This document shows, one piece after another, positions 5,875 through 6,115 of a DNA stretch of 6,115 bases (within the stretch, counting starts at the first letter, position 1; each line of letters starts with the position of its first letter). Position numbers and translations under genes: made by a program. The notes under the pieces were generated by a model. That model saw only the letters and a list, made by a program, of their open reading frames with translations. It was not told the DNA's origin and made no database searches. Location: positions 1 to 6,115 of the forward strand of contig JAATVM010000159.1 in NCBI GenBank assembly GCA_014523495.1. Direction: 5' to 3'. This stretch comes from Nitrososphaerales archaeon TH1920 (lineage in GTDB: Archaea; Thermoproteota; Nitrososphaeria; Nitrososphaerales; Nitrososphaeraceae).

Positions 5875-5931
5875 TCAACTGGTGGGATCGACTGATAGTG
5901 TGATTAACAATTACTCAAACCCGCCAGTTGA
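5875..5931 (+). ncRNA. Candidate structured RNA (nested stem-loop)
   Basis: UCAACUGGUGGG (5875-5886) pairs with CCCGCCAGUUGA (5920-5931) over 12 positions with one wobble (U5883-G5923). Inside, GUGAUU (5900-5905) pairs with AAUUAC (5909-5914) around an AAC loop, again with one G-U wobble (G5902-U5912). On the minus strand both wobbles would become A-C mismatches, so the fold favours a plus-strand transcript. A TATA-like ATATTTA (5845-5851) lies about 27 bases before 5875; it is itself flanked by CGATA/TATCG (5843-5857). The element could be a small RNA or part of the 3' untranslated region of the hydrolase mRNA, whose stop is about 240 bases upstream. I recognise no known family. Confidence 0.35.
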
Positions 5932-6066
5932 CTCTGTTTAGAGGCTTTGAATTAGAATTACAATAAGAAATAAAACCTTAATGGTATGAAATTCTATTAG
6001 TGTTTGAAATCCGATAGTGGCTGCTATATTTTTGCTATAAACATGTTGTATTTGTTGTATTTGCAA

Positions 6067-6088
6067 CTTAAAGTGTACGTACTTTAAG
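6067..6088. promoter_or_regulatory. 8-bp inverted repeat near the right edge
   Basis: CTTAAAGT (6067-6074) and ACTTTAAG (6081-6088) are perfect reverse complements around GTACGT. A tandem 9-mer TGTTGTATT lies just before (6044-6052 and 6053-6061). The element may be an operator, with TTTAAG as a TATA-like core, for a gene beginning beyond the window, or a small hairpin. Function is unknown. Confidence 0.25.
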
Positions 6089-6115
6089 GGCGAGCATCCT
6101 GCAACGAAAACACGC

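Larger units (their letters stand above)
5639..6115. other. Gene-free tail with remnants and structured elements
   Basis: No intact gene is seen. On the minus strand, one frame is open without a start codon for 54 codons (5868 down to a TAA at 5706-5704; ends ...VWLDSIIDTDFVLIHD). A second is open from the right edge (6114) for 58 codons to a TAA at 5940-5938 (begins RVFVAGCSPLKYVHF). Either could be decayed coding sequence or chance. The second could also be the tail of a gene entering from the right, though its hydrophobic, Ile/Leu/Gln-rich end is not convincing. The region also holds the stem-loop at 5875-5931 and the palindromic element at 6067-6088. Confidence 0.45.

Noticed and set aside
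5875..5931. tRNA or tRNA fragment
   Set aside because: The 12-bp outer stem and single inner hairpin do not fit the cloverleaf, and no proper T-loop or anticodon arm is present.

Overview
The window looks like AT-rich archaeal chromosome, most probably from a soil-type Thaumarchaeon/Nitrososphaeria (Nitrososphaera/Nitrosocosmicus-like). The reasons are a complete TFB-type basal transcription factor, a stand-alone receiver protein of a kind common in those genomes, TATA-like boxes about 25-27 bases before start codons that lack Shine-Dalgarno sites (leaderless style), and long gene-free stretches. The lineage is an inference from gene content and style; no marker gene is present.

Layout. Bases 1-834 hold no intact gene. 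At the left edge is a possible start of a minus-strand gene that runs out of the window, then a stretch (116-441) that reads like a broken coding sequence, then an AT-rich upstream region with operator-like repeats. At 835-2562 (+) lies a complete glutamine-dependent asparagine synthetase (asnB), the only gene here with a clear Shine-Dalgarno site. Converging on it is a 132-residue single-domain response regulator (2643-3041, -). Upstream of that on the same strand is a complete transcription factor B (3222-4196, -). Divergent from the TFB gene across 132 bases is a 174-residue protein with an N-terminal ribbon-helix-helix DNA-binding domain and an unrecognised C-terminal domain (4329-4853, +). 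A cysteine hydrolase of the isochorismatase superfamily, closest by motif to amide/ureidoacrylate-type hydrolases, follows at 5015-5638 (+) with its own promoter-like box. Bases 5639-6115 contain no intact gene. They do hold a nested stem-loop (5875-5931) whose two G-U pairs favour a plus-strand RNA, two start-less open frames on the minus strand, and a palindromic element near the right edge.

How the parts may work together. Three of the five firm genes are regulators (receiver, TFB, RHH protein) and the other two handle amide nitrogen: AsnB uses glutamine amide nitrogen to make asparagine, and the hydrolase probably cleaves an amide-like bond. A small nitrogen-related regulatory neighbourhood is possible. 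However, each gene appears to have its own promoter and strand orientation varies, so this is proximity, not a demonstrated operon. Short inverted motifs of the type ATTAC...GTAAT recur near the receiver and hydrolase promoters, and a related GTAAC...GTTAC lies between the TFB and RHH genes. These could be sites for one shared regulator. No CRISPR array, tRNA, rRNA or intact mobile element was seen.
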